DNA of 64,000 bases from CAXBDP01 sp964598395 (lineage in GTDB: Bacteria > Bacteroidota > Bacteroidia > Cytophagales > Cyclobacteriaceae): the NCBI GenBank assembly GCA_964598395.1, contig CAZRBW010000002.1, positions 55,504-119,503 of the forward strand. The letters are read 5' to 3'. This document shows, one piece after another, positions 63,360 through 64,000 of the stretch. How positions within the stretch are numbered: position 1 is the stretch's first letter; every line of letters begins with the position of its first letter. The notes under the pieces were generated by a model. The model did no database searches and was not told where the DNA came from. It worked only from the letters and a program-made list of their open reading frames with translations. A program made the position numbers and the translations under genes.

Positions 63360-64000
63360 ATGGAAAATTTTGTTGTTTCGGCTAGAAAATATCGACCTAA
63401 TACTTTCTCTTCGGTAATAGGACAAGAGCATATTACTACCACCTTAAAAAACGCAATTCAGAATAATCAGCTTGCTCAAGCATTTTTGTTTTGTGGACCT
63501 AGAGGCGTTGGTAAAACTACCTGCGCAAGGATATTGGCCAAAACCATCAATTGCAAAAATCCATCAGCTGATATGGAGCCTTGCAATGAGTGTGACTCTT
63601 GCTTGAGCTTCAACACAGGTGCCTCGCTCAATATTCGCGAGCTAGATGCCGCTTCTAACAACTCTGTAGAAGATATCAGAAATCTGGTAGATCAGGTACG
63701 ATATGGCCCACAGAATGGGAAGTACAAAATCTACATCATTGATGAGGTTCACATGCTTTCCAATCAAGCTTTCAATGCTTTTTTGAAAACATTGGAAGAG
63801 CCTCCTTCCTATGCCATTTTCATATTGGCAACTACAGAGAAGCATAAGATTATTCCTACCATCCTTTCTCGATGTCAGATTTTCGATTTCAATAGGATAC
63901 AGGTGAAAGAGATTGTAATGCACCTACGTGCCATTGCAGATCAGGAGAATATCGAAGCTGAGGATGAGGCTTTGCACCTAATTGCTCAAAAAGCTGACGG
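63360..64000 (+). CDS. dnaX: DNA polymerase III subunit gamma/tau, N-terminal part (runs off right edge)
   Basis: The ATG at 63360-63362 opens a frame that continues to the window end (213 codons seen). It has MENFVVSARKYRPNTFSSVI, Walker A GPRGVGKTT (about 46-54), the zinc-binding Cys cluster (NCKNP and EPCNECDSC), Walker B IYIIDEVHM and sensor 1 ATTEKHKI. It is the ATPase of the clamp loader in replication. The C-terminal tau region is outside the window. Confidence 0.97.
   Translation, partial: MENFVVSARKYRPNTFSSVIGQEHITTTLKNAIQNNQLAQAFLFCGPRGVGKTTCARILAKTINCKNPSADMEPCNECDSCLSFNTGASLNIRELDAASNNSVEDIRNLVDQVRYGPQNGKYKIYIIDEVHMLSNQAFNAFLKTLEEPPSYAIFILATTEKHKIIPTILSRCQIFDFNRIQVKEIVMHLRAIADQENIEAEDEALHLIAQKAD

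Noticed and set aside
1..64000. tRNA, rRNA, CRISPR arrays, insertion sequences, prophage
   Set aside because: No cloverleaf-like intergenic stretch, no regularly spaced direct repeats and no transposase, integrase or phage gene was found; no intergenic gap exceeds about 300 bases.

Overview
The window looks like a chromosomal segment of a Bacteroidota bacterium, most likely of the order Cytophagales. The reasons are the SusC/SusD-type outer-membrane pair, the SpII lipoproteins, starts without Shine-Dalgarno sequences, promoter-like TTTG/TAnnTTTG elements, a CcmBCDEF set in Bacteroidetes style, and low GC (impression: high thirties percent). I cannot name the species. Only one segment (the SusCD locus) looks accessory; no phage, insertion sequence, CRISPR array or RNA gene was seen. 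A run of 100 N (19963-20062) marks an assembly gap inside an AsmA-like gene.

Layout. 1-6179 (minus): a SusC-SusD pair followed by a second SusC paralogue that runs off the left edge. 6474-16414: two secreted sortilin/VPS10-like Asp-box proteins flanking a secreted CocE-type hydrolase, a TPR lipoprotein and a lipoprotein of the RidA family. 16568-24227: a sugar-phosphate nucleotidyltransferase, an orphan 78-residue protein, a VOC protein, a PPP-family phosphatase, the interrupted AsmA-like gene, a TetR regulator and an iron-sulfur photolyase. 24229-32181 (minus): an aldehyde dehydrogenase/GMC alcohol oxidase pair, an OmpA-family protein, a DUF2520 protein and a class V aminotransferase. 32326-38598: an alpha/beta hydrolase, then (minus) ccmB-ccmC-ccmD-ccmE-ccmF followed by a FabL-like enoyl reductase. 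38738-46818 (minus): MoxR ATPase, three SurA-like periplasmic foldase genes, and a complete RsbU/RsbV/RsbW-type partner-switching module. 46919-50004: aspS, tadA, sod. 50199-58224: an alpha/beta hydrolase, a full RND efflux pump (adaptor, permease, TolC) and an MltF-like transglycosylase. 58288-64000: a small conserved protein, BatD, aroC, a dicarboxylate symporter, an Nfu-type iron-sulfur protein and the start of dnaX.

The most striking non-gene signal is the octamer GCGGGAGG (or its complement). I find it 35 times in 64 kb, on both strands (20 plus, 15 minus), inside genes in all frames and in intergenic DNA. Well under one copy would be expected by chance in DNA of this composition. The base after it is never C. 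It differs from E. coli Chi (GCTGGTGG) at two positions, and its density and strand symmetry are closer to DNA uptake sequences. I propose it as an undescribed genome-wide signal: Chi-like, uptake, chromosome-segregation or protein-binding.

Start codons were moved inward in many genes where the longest frame adds residues before an obvious signal peptide or conserved N-terminus. The reason is given in each entry.
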